Shown: positions 24,401 to 37,194, counted from the first letter of the stretch. The stretch is DNA of 60,000 bases from Hydractinia symbiolongicarpus (GCF_029227915.1 NC_079889.1:8682001-8742000), one strand, 5' to 3'. Translations and numbers: made by a program. Notes: generated by a model not told the origin, from the sequence alone.

Positions 24401-27400
24401 ACTGTGTTGTGACTGTTATGGTCTGTATAATATATATCTAGACAGCTGTTCTAATAGAAATATCAACGGATCGACATAATTTTTCCTCCTACAGAGATTT
24501 TAAATATTGTTGCATTCATTTTACTACATATGTGGCGCGACAACAATATGCTTGATGCAATAAAATTACGTTGCATGCGCACTAAGAAATCACACCGTTA
24601 TCCCAGCGCTACTGTTGCAATTAATAATTAATAACTACATTTTCAAGGTGTATAGTGTGATATCTGATGGCAAGTAGGTATGTACATTCACTCAAAAACA
24701 AGTTAAAGGTCTCCTTGTGTAAGTAACAATTACACTTGAGTACTTACATCTGTCGTGAAAAAGTGCGCGACAATCAATATATAGCCATTTTTCGTATTTT
24801 TGCTCACGTCAGCACGTAAAAACGTAAATTCACATAAAAATGAGACAGCCATCTTTGTTACCTTGTCATATCTGCTGTAACACTTATAAATGACAATTTG
24901 GCCGATCTTTGTCCTGGCAATGTAAAACGTTTTCACCATTGAAGATTTTATTTTTGCAAGCAAATTTAGTAGTTTTAATACCCAAAGAGAAGGACACATA
25001 TAAAAAACCTTCTATAGCTATTTAAATCGGCTATAGACACTTTGTTCTGCATAAGTGAAGGAATCTTATAGTATTACAAGTTCTCCGCAACCAGTATCCT
25101 ACAAATTTGGACATAAAAAATATTTGCATTTATATTCCCGCAACGGTGCGTTTCAATAAACAGTTGCGCAGAGTCTTTTTATCTGCAAAATTCACGTTAA
25201 ATGTTTTATGTTGAAACTGTTTCATTTATTTGAAACTGTTTTTTTAACTTTTAGCACAAAGATGGTGCAACTCTACAAGCACCTACCAAGGCAGCATCAT
25301 ACAGCCTTCGATAGAAAGTGACAGTGAAGGGCGTTGCCGCATTAAATTTGTAGATCAAGTGAAGCATTACATTAGCATGTGGCGCAACAATGTTAATTCC
25401 AACGATTTCAAGAAACGTTGTCTAGAAGATTTCTCTCCAGTCGAAGATATCACATGGGATCAATATCAAGTTAATGTAATAAATGACCCGTTTGTTCGTT
25501 CGTTCGCTTGTTTGTTTGTTCGTTCGTTGGTTCGTTGACTTACCACATATATTCTTATTCATAGACGGAGTTATATGACGAATATCCCAGGTATTACAAA
25601 TGCCACCGAAAATTTGGTTCAAATATTAAGAACTGTACGGACCCTAAATATAACCAGGTAATTTTTTAAGTAGCTACAAGTATGTTTTGTTGTGGCTAGC
25701 TTTCACATTCCCTTTTCAAGTAATTATATCAACTGTCGTATAAACATTTTATTGCCCGGTTTTCAGGTAAAAGAACAATAAAGTGCGCTTTTTTATTTTA
25801 TTTTTACTACTGAGACTATCAACATTAACCACGTAGAATATTACGGATTCCCTGTTCAATTGATCTGAAGTGTTTTGGCTTCATTTTTTGGGAGATGACT
25901 TTAACTAGCCGAAGTTGGAAGAAACATTGTTTAAGGATGGAGGGTTGGTGTCTCCGTGAGAGTAAAACATGGTTTTGGACAAAAGTGAGTTCTTAAAAAG
26001 TAGCCCCGCTAGGTCGCCGAAAAAGCTGTGCAACGGCATGATTGTAATTGGTTATATGTTGTTGTTTTTATGTTTATTTTAAAAAAATTGTTATTTTGAA
26101 AAAACACATTGCGGTTTGGGGACCCCTTTGAAGATGTATTTTTTGTGATTTATTGACTACTAGTCAATAAGGCCCGTAGAAAAATCCACTTAGGCAGGAT
26201 AACAGAGAAAAACAACCATCATTTAAATTTTACTGACGTCAGCAGAGGCCTGTAAGAACACAAAAAATAATTTTCAAAAAAGTGTATGTCTGTTGCCTTC
26301 ATCGTATAGATCTTGAAACGCTGATCAAGAAAATGTATAGGATCTTGTACTTGTGACAAACGGATGCAGAGATATTAGGGTTTAAAGGTTTTTTGATGAC
26401 GTCATTAACCCGTCCGTTCCGAAACAGATTCGGCGACCCAGGTTTGGGAAACTTACCCAAATTGGTCCCAAGTGGGCCCTAGTTACCCACGCGGTGAAAA
26501 ATCATTGACGTCACTACCTCGTTTCCAAGTTATTTGGCCTCAAAGTTTTAGGTGCACTATAATGGTTTCATTAATTTAATATAGGACATAGACGTTAAAG
26601 AAGTGTTATTGACGTCGCGCCGTAACGTCAGAAATTTTAACATTTGAGACATAACTTTTTCGGCTACATCAAAGGAAAATAAGCATATCCACTTTGCCTG
26701 TTACAAACAGACACAGTCTCTGTATTATTATATAGACTATTCGTTGCCCGTGGAAAAATCCACGGAGTCGCCCGTCCTTTATATTTACCCGTCGCAACAA
26801 AGTGGATAAAAATATACCGCATTTGATATTCGTGTTTCCGTAACATCATTTTCTAACTCAGCGGGGGGTCCGCGCAGAGACAGATAGACGATGGCTATTA
26901 TTATAGAGATGCCAGAGATTGTCAACTTATATTTTGACTTTTTTGACGGCAATATTTTTTAGCTTATTGGTTTTGAAGAAAACCTTAGCTATTACGCGCA
27001 GCAAGTTCACGGAATCATCGCCGTTACCGCAAAAACGATTAGTTATGAAACATGCTGCACATAAGCCTTGACTGGCTGATATTGAAAAAAAGACCCTATT
27101 TTGAAGAAAAGATCCTTCTATTTATTGTTTTTGTGCTTAATTTTATCATTTCGTTCAGCCAGTGTATTTTTATGTAGTTCTTACTTTATTTCATATTTTG
27201 TAGCTCAGTATACTTCACTTTTTTAGAACTTTTTCTTAACCAATGCAAAAGGAAATGTGATCAAGATTGTCCTTGGAAAGTAAGTGCAATTTCATAGGAT
27301 ACATGTCGAATCTTCAAATTCTCACTCAATTTTCCGGTTGTTTGTATCTAATGTATGTTGTTGAGAAGCTACAATTGTTTGTCTAGATATTAGTTACAGG

Positions 27401-29283
27401 TCCGTAAACAAAGTTTAATCTTATTCCTTTTTTCCACACTGTGTTTTCATTTCATTTTATTGGAATTTCAACCCTATTCGGTCAGGGGGGCGGATTCCGC
27501 CCCCCCCCCTTACGGTTTTTTTTAATAACTCCTGATTGCTTTGTGATATGGCTATGATACTTACTGATTTTCAATATTTATCTCTTAGACACCTGCATGC
27601 TAAATATTTAGGTCCCATACCTTTCTGAGGCTTTGATATTAGCCATTACTCGAAACTACCCCTAAAAATCTCTATGAAATCTTCATAATGGGGAAAATGT
27701 AATAACTTCTGTTAAGATTATCCTTAGAACTTGAAACTTGCAACATAACTTTGTTTCATCAAGAAGAATCATTTTAAATAATGTGGACACGTGACTAATC
27801 CGATTTCCCAATTTTGTCGGATTTTAACCAAAAATCGGAAAAAAGCGGATTTTCGGGCAACTTTTGGCAATTTTTTATCCGATCCTTGTAAAAACCGAAA
27901 GATATGTTAAATGACTTTTATTTAGCTTTCAGAAACTGCAAACAGAATGTAAAAATTGGCTCTAGAACAAAAGTATATAAATTTTAAGCAGATAGTGGCA
28001 TTTTCAACAATTTTCAAGCTTCTGATGACGTCACAGAACATGTGCTGACGCAAGCAAAAATTTAATAATTTATTATGACGTACTATAACTGTGCCAAGTT
28101 TGATTCCATTTGAACAATCCTATGAAAAGTTATTAAGGTGGGGGGCGGAATCCGCCCCCCCCCCCCCCCGGTCATAGTATGATCGAAAAACCCCGGACCG
28201 AATAGGGTTAAGGTTCAAACTTGCAAACAATTTTGAGTAAAGCTCTCCCATAAAATTAGCATTAGCCAAGTAAAACAATAAAAATAGGGTTGTGTCAGTG
28301 TGAAGACTTCCCTCTCAAAAAGTTTGTCAGATGGTGAATTATTAAAATTAGTTTACTTTTTTATCACTTTAGAAATAACGACACTATTGATTTCAATATG
28401 ACCATTGATTTCACCTACTGGACATCTGAGTTTATCGACACCTTCTCAAACACTTTCAAACTGTGTGGTTATGAATTGCCATTGACTAATATGTCTGTGG
28501 AGTTTTTTACAAAGGATGAAATCATTGTGCCAGGTTTGGAGCGTGTTTATTTATATTCGACTTTATTACTTTTCTTTTTTATACTAACCAAAACAAGTTT
28601 ACTATTTTCGTTTTTAACCATTAAAATATTTGTTATTAGGACTAATTATTTCACAAGTAGGCAATATTTTGTTTAAAAGTCAATGGGTGTATTAAAGATA
28701 TAAATAAACACGAGGTTTCTTATTTGGAACTAATGTGACGTCTAAATTTTCTATTTGCAACGAAGTACTTTGGTTTTGTTACAGTTTAAAATGTGCTTTT
28801 GATCAGATGGGACCATATTTTTGTAGAATAAACAGACTGTTGGGTAAAAGGTGCAGAAGGGCTACGCCCACAAATATGCTTTCTCCCACGAAAATGTCAT
28901 TTAAAATAGTCTTGGCTAAAAACTAAATGTCTTGAACATTTTTAAAATATTTAATTTCGAAACGCTGACAATAGCTGTGCTTTTATCTTCATTCATTAAA
29001 TTACCGGAGCGTTAAAGCAGTGAAAACCTTTGCTTGTTTAGAACGGGGTACACCAATCAGCTTTTGGATATTTGTTATTGTAACTGCTGTTCCTGCTTTT
29101 GTTTTGTTTGTTTCCATTTTACTTTTGGTGTGCACATGTACAAGAAAAGGATTTCGAACGGAATTATGGGACTTTTTCAAGTGGCAACGATCTCAAAAAA
29201 AGCATGAAAAGGAGAAAGCGGAAGAAGCTGGAATGGAAAAAGTCTTAGCATCTTTGGACAATGGCGCCTTCGAGAAAAGTTAG
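21437..29283 (+). CDS. Unrecognised type I single-pass membrane protein, eight exons
   Basis: Exons by splice sites and phase: 21437-21457, 21630-21952, 22875-23056, 25255-25469, 25565-25657, 27227-27279, 28373-28533, 29042-29283. They total 1,290 bases, an unbroken 429-residue frame, which supports the model. The start ATG is followed by a signal peptide spanning the first intron (LLIYWISTTFIFNLAFA). Residues ~25-350 are extracellular, with about ten Cys and several N-glycosylation sites (NITF, NCTD, NMTI, NMSV). A transmembrane helix lies at ~357-380 (FWIFVIVTAVPAFVLFVSIL), followed by CTCTRKG. The ~49-residue cytoplasmic tail is highly charged (RSQKKHEKEKAEEAG), probably helical, and has no tyrosine motif. 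I could not assign a family. It resembles a surface receptor or adhesion component by topology only. The donor of exon 4 (GTTAAT) is the weakest site. Confidence 0.75.
23880..24620. repeat. Probable repeat-derived block in intron 3 of the membrane protein gene
   Basis: ORFs run on both strands at 23884-24238, but neither resembles a protein family. The composition is locally CG-richer (GCGCATCGTGCACC) than the surrounding intron, which suggests inserted repeat DNA. Confidence 0.3.
26155..26930. repeat. Dispersed repeat block in intron 5 of the membrane protein gene
   Basis: It starts with a GGCCCGTAGAAAAATCCAC motif and contains several GACGTC sites. Its right part (about 26743-26915) has CCCGTGGAAAAATCCACGG and GCCCGTCC, then AGACAGATAGACG and a TATTATAGAGATG end. 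That right part matches the repeat split at 8698/12145. The class is unknown. Confidence 0.55.
27470..28209. mobile_element. MITE-like element with G/C hairpins inside its inverted ends
   Basis: The 14-bp ends AACCCTATTCGGTC (27470-27483) and its reverse complement (28196-28209) bound 740 bases. Just inside each end is a near-palindromic G6/C6 hairpin around CGGATTCCG (27485-27505 and 28140-28160). There is no ORF. The internal part resembles 57690-58190. It lies in an intron of the membrane protein gene. No clear target duplication is visible. Confidence 0.75.
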
Positions 29284-29404
29284 AAGGAAGAGAACAAAAA
29301 ACAAATAAAAAAACAAAAAAACTTTTATGCAGAATTATTGTGGAAGTGACAAGCAAACAATTTTTTGTTATAATAATAAATATGTAACTTTTTGACGATC
29401 TTAG

Positions 29405-30405
29405 GTAACTAGAAATTACCTTAAGGGCACGAATTTCTGCAATCATTAATTTTTGCGAAACTAATTTTTGCAATTTAGTCGAAATTCGCGAAAATTTGTT
29501 CCACAAAAATGTCTAAAATTCGCCCCAATCGCAAAAACTTATTACGCAATATTTTCAATTTTTTTCCAAAATATATCACAAAAAACAGCCTTGTATAATG
29601 TTTATATTTCAATGCTACAGAACTGTGAATCAAAAGGTTTTAATTGCTTTTATCACTTACTTTAATGACGCAAGAAGCTCTTGTTTTTGTGTTGTTCCAT
29701 TTGGTATTTTTGACTTTTCGTTTTACTTTGATCGAGACTTTGCTTCATGTTTTTAACTAAATAATGTGAAAAGTTTGATTACTTCTCCGTCCGTCGATAA
29801 TGTTACCACTTTATTCGATTCCATATAGTTTTTTGAAGATATGAAAGTTGGAGCAATGTAAATTTAAGCTTGCCACCCTCCCTGTACTAGAAGTTATACA
29901 CAGTGGTTTCATGATGCATTATTTGCAATAACCTTGCTCCACGGTCAAGCAGGTATTTCAAAAAAGTCAAAAGGTTTATCCTTTTCGGGAACACAGTCTA
30001 AAGTTTTACCCTCAATTGGTTGCCAATCTCTTTTTTAATAATGATATCGTCAAACAGCCGTATGATAATCGAACAGTTAACTAGACCAACTGAAGGCGGA
30101 GAACAAATTAACAGCATCTTCGACATATTTAATAGCATTGATGAATATAAATAAAAAAATTTGATTAAAGAGTACAGTAATTCTTATTGATGATTTCTTT
30201 GTTTTCTTTCACATATTTCGCCCAAAAAACCTTCAAAACCCATTAACCTTGAAACACATAAACAGGTCTCGCACTTTTTGCCAGCATGAGTGATTGGCAA
30301 AAATTTGTTCCTTAAAAAATGTCTATTTTAAGGTTGTATTCTCAAAAATTTATCCGCAAAAATTAATGGTTGCAAAAATTTAAGCTCGTATAGTAGGCAA
30401 TTCCG
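29405..30405. mobile_element. MITE-like element with degenerate inverted ends
   Basis: The left end (GAAATTACCT, then ATTAATTTTTGCG by about 29459) matches the reverse complement of the right end (GGAATTGCCT, then ATTAATTTTTGCG) over about 45 imperfect bases. There is no coding potential. It starts about 120 bases after the stop codon of the membrane protein gene. Confidence 0.5.
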
Positions 30406-32239
30406 TTATTTAAAAATGGCATAATTTCACAGCACATTAAAAATATTGTTTTTTTAAATCGTACACACACTTTATTGAATTATACTTACACTACAACTTT
30501 TTCTATTCTGTGATTATTACTGTTTACCTTTTTGAGGTTCTTCGGTCGTTGTACCAAATCCGAGAAGAAGATATTTACTTGTCAGTGGGAATAAGTACAA
30601 ACCTCCTAGCTCCCAGCCCTCTTCTACCATTTTTTACACTGCCTTCTTCGATTTTTTACACTTCGGAACAGTTAAGTTTTTGAACATCAAAAATTTGGCA
30701 AGATTTTTGTACTGATGCTATCGCCTTCTCAATATCTTCTTTTGTAATCAATAGTTTTATATCGACATTTATTGTCCTGCCACTTGGGTTAATTTGAATA
30801 TCTTTATCTTGTTTTATCCAGCGCTGACATCTTCGTACAGGCGTTTTGTCCGACTCCCTCTGGGCAACTGCTGTTTCGACATACACATACGTGATTACAG
30901 ATCATATTTACGTTCATTATAGCACCTGCATTGCATTGATATTAGTATTTAACAGTATTTCAGTTATTAATAAAAATTTGATTATTAAAATGTGCGTGTA
31001 AGGAATTTTGTGACTTTTATTCTTAATGTTATTAAATTTTAACTGCGACTGTTATTGGTGATAGAGACATTTATTGGTGTGAGAAGTGTGAGAATGTTCG
31101 TAACTTAAAATTGACATTTTTGCTGTTTTTAAGATGATTCATTTAAATAAGTAACTCTTATGAGTTTTTTGGCGACGGACTGCTGCATGGTATTAAATTT
31201 GATAAGAACATTAACGGTGCAATTTTGGTTAAAAATTGAAGCAGTGGAGAGATCTGGAATAAAAATAAAGATTGGGTTTTTTAGGCGTGAATCATCGTAA
31301 GATTTTAGATCAAAAATTGCAACTTCTTCATGTGGAACAGGCTGATGTTAATCGATGGCGAAAGATATAGCTTGGTAGTTTCCGCTGACAGTGACTAGTT
31401 ATTGATAATATTGCAGAGTTTGATATGCAGGATGTTTCTAATATTTTCAACAATGGTTTTCTGGCTGAAGTGGTTTGTTGTTTGCTTTGGGAGTCAATTA
31501 TCTTATTTTCAGCAGATTGTTCACTGTTTTTATGCCGAGAGGCGTAGTCTTAAACCAAATATTTCAACATGATTAATAATAATAAATTTTAACGAAGGCT
31601 TCGATAGATAAAATTTGAACAACAGAATTGGGCAACGGGGAATTTCATTTCAAGCATTTTCGGTGTAAACATTCTGTTCTTTTTATGCAATTCACTCTGC
31701 CTAGTTTTGGTAATTCCTATAGCATAGGTCAAGTATTCTGTATCATTTTATTCCTTCTGAAAAGTGAAATCATCATTATTCTAGACGAACTGGTGAATGG
31801 TTTTGCATTTTTTTAACGTCAAAGGTTGCATCTACCGGTGATTTCTTATCCAAGATTTTTGCAGCATTAGCGATGGCAAACGAGACGCAAAAATCTGTTA
31901 TGAACTGGTAGGAAGGAATTTGAATTTATTCCTTTATAGTCTTTTATACTTAATTATTTATTTGGGATATTAACTAATGTCGTCGTCAAAAATAAGTCTA
32001 TTTAGTCACACTAACGTGACGAACAAAAATCATGTATCAATACACTAATTTGGGTAACGTTTGCCGTAACTTTGAAAAGTAGTCTGATTAAATTTTAGCG
32101 TTGTAACAAACTTTTGCAGTTGAAAATTTTCGGGTTATTTATGTTTGGTTATGGTCGCTATAGCTATTAGTAAGTATCATTGATTAGGATCATGTCTATG
32201 GAATGAATGTAGACTAATTAAAAAAAGTTCTTACTTTCC

Positions 32240-32430
32240 ATTGAAAGTTTCTGGAAGGGAAATAGAATTAGTTGCTCGTGTTTTTGCTGCTTTTGAAAAT
32301 AATATCAAGCCAATAAAATCTTCTCAGGAAGTTAAAGCGATCTACAGCACGAATATCAAGAAAAACTAGGAAATTCTTTTGTTCCTGGCCCATGTCATTT
32401 GAATTGTGGTTGGCTTATGGAACATGAAAG
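32240..32430 (+). pseudogene. Possible fragment of a transposon-associated protein
   Basis: Two overlapping frames read PLKVSGREIELVARVFAAFE, then EYQEKLGNSFVPGP and CGWLMEHER. This recalls a recurrent uncharacterised protein carried by cnidarian transposons. The match is from memory of the pattern, not a search, and the frame shifts once. Confidence 0.3.
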
Positions 32431-35047
32431 GATATGGTCAGTTGTTACCTACCCTTGCATTTATAGCTACCTAATATTTCAACCCAAAGGAACTCTAAGA
32501 CCTTCATTTATTTTCAATGTGGCTGGCTTTGAGACAACTCTATCTTATTACAACGGTTATTGTTATAGGTACATACACTCCAGTGGTCTAATGACGTGTT
32601 CCTTATGAAGGCACATAAGAGCTCCAGCTTCAAATCCTAACAGATTCAGAAGTTAATGTCTTAAAGTATTTTTTTAGTTACAGTAACTACCTTAGTTATT
32701 TTTTTTTACAAAAGAAATTTTATGCCGCCTTGTACCGCTTTTTTGTAAATTAAGATAAAGCTTTAGTCGGTTGAATCACAAAGCACAAACAAACAAATCA
32801 TCAACTTCCGAACAGTCAATTATACACTGTAGCTTGTAATGTCTAGTTTTTTTGGAAATTTTAGGAAGATGTTCCAGTACTGCTTTAACAGGTTATCTTA
32901 TGAATAAGGTCTGCAATCAACACATGTAAAACCTGTGTCCATGATTCGAACGTGTTTAAACACCTAGAGATTAACCAGATTGGTGAGTCAAATCTTTACT
33001 TAAATACTGTTCAATTATTTTAAAATAAAATTCTTCCATACATTTAAGCTGGTATAAAAATATATTCGTTGATTGGTGTTAATTTTATTCCAGAAAAAAG
33101 ATGATGCCCAGCCTGAATTTCTTTTATAATATTTTTCGTTAACTAGGACCTGACCACAGAATGAATCACATTTTTACCAATACACGTTTTTTTATAAGAA
33201 ACATGTTCATAAGAAACCTACATGTAGAATCTTCAAAAATTAGGAAACTTTTACTACTACATTCTATGTCTATTACTGAAATAAGAAACTTGTTTCGAAT
33301 TAATTCATAAAATTAATTAAGAAAGATGTTACAATCATCACTACATTTGTTTTTTGATTCTTTTTGAGTTGTATTGTTTATATTTTGTGCTGTTTTGTTG
33401 TTGACAACTTTTAATAAAAGAGACTTTGAAACGAGAAGTGCTATATTTTTTTATTTGGTAACCAACTAGTCCAAAAATTAAAGAATGCCCATTTTCAATT
33501 GCTGGCCAAAAATGATGTAACTTTGTTAAAATATGATAAAATGATGCAATAAAAATGTGTTTAGCTCCAAAATGACATGAAATCAATATAAACCCATAGT
33601 TGAAAAACTAAGATACATACATGAAAGTCCACATCAAGTAACCAGTGTATATATAACAACCAACAACCAACACATGTGCAATAAGATTAAAATGACAGAG
33701 AAACTAAGCCAAACTTACAAGCAAGTGTGGAGGTGTGGACCTGTAAAAGCAAAAAAGCGCGTTTTGCTCAAAAATGAATAGACGGCGCACCATCAAAAAA
33801 CTTTTCGTTTCCAAAAGAGCCTTTAAAACACTACCACCTAAAGGTGTAAGAAAATTAAACGCTGCTTTACACTAAAGTATATTGTATTCCTGTTATCACC
33901 ACGTTCTCTTGTCTTGTACGTGTTCTGTTAAAAGGTGTTCCTAATTTTAAGATAAATCTCAGGCTAGATGTTTTAATGAAATTCAGTCTTCTACAAAATA
34001 GAATGAGACAAAGTAGAAACGTTCGTTTCCACAGGTATATTCTCTTTCTATACTATGTTAAGTACGTTGACTGGACTTATGCCTTATTATTGATGACGTC
34101 AGCATTGTCAGTTTCTCTCATATTTTAGGCCTTTAAGGACTCTGATGTGACCCTATCAACGCCTATCTGACCCTATAAAGTGACCGAAAAACGTGCAAAT
34201 GGAAGTATATATAATGTATATTAAAGGAAAAAACTATTACAATTTAAATTACGATTTAAACCGACATCCAGGAGAGCCTTTCGCCTTGTCCTGTTTACGA
34301 AGTTTTGAAGTAGTTAAGTTTTTGGAGTTGTCTTCTTATAAAAATATGGGAAACACAAACAAAATTCTTCTTTTGTAAGATATGAATTTGTTTGACGAGC
34401 CTTTTTTTATGTTTTATTTGTAACAGATGTTTTGCCTTTTATCACATCTTGTCCAATAAAACCATGAAAATATGTTGTCAAAAAATTATACACTTTGTTA
34501 TCTTTGCGTTGCGTTCATAAAAATATTTCAACTTCTCATAATTGTGATTATGTATTTGTGGGAAGATATCATGTTTTTATGACCATGAACATCTGCGTGA
34601 AAATTCTTTAGAAAATTTACAGAAAAATTTGGGCACATGAAAGTGGTATTGCCAAATTTTTTTTAATTAACGTATAAATATTATTAAGGAAACAATGTAT
34701 TTAAAGTATACACTACAACGCACATTCAGTTTTCTTTAGATTTTTGTTTTCACTTTTTATTAGCAGTATACGTAAATTCTTTTTATTGAATCAAACAATT
34801 GTTTGTAAGCGTATAATTCATATATAAATTTCGCGTACTGACTTTTCACTGAGATGGTAATTTAATTTATATAAAAAGGAAGTGAAATTAAACATTAAAT
34901 TATTAAATTTTATTTTATAGATAACAGCAAAGTAAAGAAGTTCAAAGATCTCACGTTGTTATATAGTACGGAACTCCTAATGTAAGATTCTTTCATTTTA
35001 TAAAAACAAGACGTCGCCCTGACTAAAACAACGTGTTGCTTGTAAAG

Positions 35048-35944
35048 ATGGAAGCTATCTGGGTGATTTTATGGATATGCCGAATTTTACCATTATTGTT
35101 ACATTCTGTTGGATTCTTTTTACTATACACAAAAAGCGCAAACATTAATGGTAGTCAAAGAATATACATTTTAAATTTAAGCGTTAGCGAAATGATAATG
35201 TGTCTGGTTTCGCTGATACGAACAGTAATTCGAGCTTATAAAGGTACAGAGGACGTGTTCTTTCAAATCTTTTATATACTATTTTACACATATTCAGTGA
35301 CATATTACGTTTTCATGATATTTTTAACCTTGGACAGATTAGCGGAAATTTACTTAAACATTAAATATCCACTATATTGGTCATCGAAAAAAACAGGCTA
35401 CCTCGTTGGCGCCACATGGTTATCATTGACACTTGCTACAATGGCATGTTTGTTGTACTTTCATATTGCGAGAAATACCGCATACGCACTGATCTCCACC
35501 TCATACATCCTATACTTCTCTCCTGTTATTGATTCCATCTTTCTTGCTGTGGCCGTTGTTACGTACAGTTATATTATTCATAAACTTCGTTCTCGTTCAA
35601 GAATCATGCCATCTGGAACCACAATAACTCGAAGTAGTACGAGAGATATTGAGCAGTCAGGAATAAGTATAGATAACACTACGCAGAAATCGAAACCGAG
35701 ATCTGCTAGATTACTGTTGCCTTCCTTACTGATCCTTACGTTCACTGTGACAGTAGTTCTTGTGGATGTCGTATATTTTTTGATGACGATAAAAGTTGTG
35801 CCCGATATTGATACCTTAGTATATGTATTTGGTGTTGCGTTTTATATTGGGCTTATGTTGGACGCAATTTGTTATGTAATGCTAGCTACAACAGTGGGAA
35901 GACAGTTCCTAAGGCAAGTCAAAAGGCGAATACTGGGAAGTTAA
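35048..35944 (+). CDS. Rhodopsin-like (class A) orphan GPCR, intronless
   Basis: A 298-residue ORF starts at the ATG at 35048 (MEAIWVILW). The frame is open five codons further upstream but has no ATG there. Seven hydrophobic segments are visible. Class A landmarks: TM2 LNLSVSEMIMC, with Glu in place of the usual Asp; TM3 end LDRLAEIYL in the DRY position, followed by the typical KYPLYW of loop 2; TM4 with a conserved Trp (ATWLSL). The third loop is long and Ser/Thr/Arg-rich. TM7 lacks NPxxY (DAICYVML instead). The N-terminus is only a few residues long and lacks a glycosylation site. These features fit the lineage-expanded, single-exon orphan GPCRs of cnidarians. The ligand is unknown. The last ten codons fall in a minisatellite. 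Confidence 0.8.
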   Translation: MEAIWVILWICRILPLLLHSVGFFLLYTKSANINGSQRIYILNLSVSEMIMCLVSLIRTVIRAYKGTEDVFFQIFYILFYTYSVTYYVFMIFLTLDRLAEIYLNIKYPLYWSSKKTGYLVGATWLSLTLATMACLLYFHIARNTAYALISTSYILYFSPVIDSIFLAVAVVTYSYIIHKLRSRSRIMPSGTTITRSSTRDIEQSGISIDNTTQKSKPRSARLLLPSLLILTFTVTVVLVDVVYFLMTIKVVPDIDTLVYVFGVAFYIGLMLDAICYVMLATTVGRQFLRQVKRRILGS

Positions 35945-36176
35945 GGCGAGTTTAAAAGGCGAGTACTGAGACTTTAGTGCGAGTCAAAAGGCGAAAACTG
36001 GGAAGTTGAGGCGAGTTAAAAGGTGAATACTGGAAAGTTAATGTGAATCAAATGGCCAATACTGAGACTTTAATACGAGTCAAAATGCCAAAACTGGGAA
36101 GTTAAGGCGAGTTAAAAGACGAATACCGAGAAGTTAAGGAGATTTAAAAGGCGAATGCTGAGAAGCTAATGGCGTG
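35911..36176. repeat. Minisatellite, 32-33 bp unit, about eight diverged copies
   Basis: The unit pattern is AGGCGAGTTAAAAGGCGAATACTG plus GGAAGTTA, recurring without break from inside the GPCR coding end to 36176. The first copy encodes the receptor C-terminus (QVKRRILGS) and its stop codon. Confidence 0.85.
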
Positions 36177-36761
36177 AGAGGCTCTCCAGAAATTGTTTTC
36201 TCAGAGCCTTTCTGCAGTTCTATATTAGACTTCAATTTCATTGTAAATAATTGTGAACAGTTATAAATATTTCTACCAACTTTAATGCATCTGATCGATC
36301 TTGACGTATTGATAATTAGTAGGTTTGTGCAACATAAGACTGCCATTTTTTTGTATAGCCTTTCATATTTTAATTGGCTGAAGAAAAACGTGGGTGTGAT
36401 AAAAAATCATATTTATAGTATTATAAAAAAAAAAATTTCTGCCATATAGTTTTCTCACCACCGACGAAACAGTTTTTGAAAGAAAACAAAATAGCAGAAA
36501 ATCGGGTCATACAGGATATTGCTTTCTCTCCCACAAATCGAAAGAAGAAAATAATTTTCTTGTTTTAAAGGTTTTGACAAAAATACCATAAAGGGAAATC
36601 GTTGTTATAATGGCCGATATTAATAGCTAAAACGTCATTAAAAATTCTTCAATAACATATTTTTGTACATTTTGCATAGTAGAGCTTAAAATTATAATAC
36701 GTGCGAGAGTTTGTGAAGAAAATTCTCTTGGGTAACTTTTTGTGTTCATGACAAATTTATT

Positions 36762-37194
36762 TTACTCATCATCGTGCTCATCGAAATTTTCTTCATCAGG
36801 GTTTTTATATTTACTATCATTGCTGTTCTCTGCTGAATGATGTTGCACAATATTAACGTACTCATGGTGTTTTTCGTTCGAATTGACTTTTGGCGTTTTT
36901 TCTTTGCTTTTTTTTTCCATCACTTCATCACCAACAAAATCCAGTATGGTGTTGTTAAACTCTTTCATCGCTTCACCCATCTGTTCATCTCCGCAATCGT
37001 CCGGAGTTAACATAAGGTACGCATTATCGTTTCCTTCATAATCATATTCAGGTTGGTTTTTTGCACTCTCTATCTCGGAGGTAGCAGCTTTTCTGTCTGT
37101 TGTAAATTCTCCAGAATTTAATGACAGATGTGCGCTTTTTCGATCTGCGTGGAAGACTTCATCATACAATGATTTACCCACAGACGAATAGTCA
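36762..37194 (-). CDS. RTK last exon: tyrosine-motif cytoplasmic tail
   Basis: A 144-residue acidic tail to the TAA at 36764-36762. Candidate phosphotyrosine sites: DYSSV, LYDEV, YDYEGN, NAYLML and EYVNI. The last fits the YxN pattern bound by GRB2-type SH2 domains. The tail suggests signalling by adaptor recruitment. Confidence 0.8.

Larger units (their letters stand above)
29284..35040. other. Repeat-rich interval, no convincing host gene
   Basis: Holds a MITE-like element (29405-30405) and a possible transposon-protein fragment (32240-32430). Other ORFs (30656 minus, 31628 plus, 33341 minus, 34193 plus) are short and unrecognised. No promoter for the following GPCR can be named. Confidence 0.4.
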
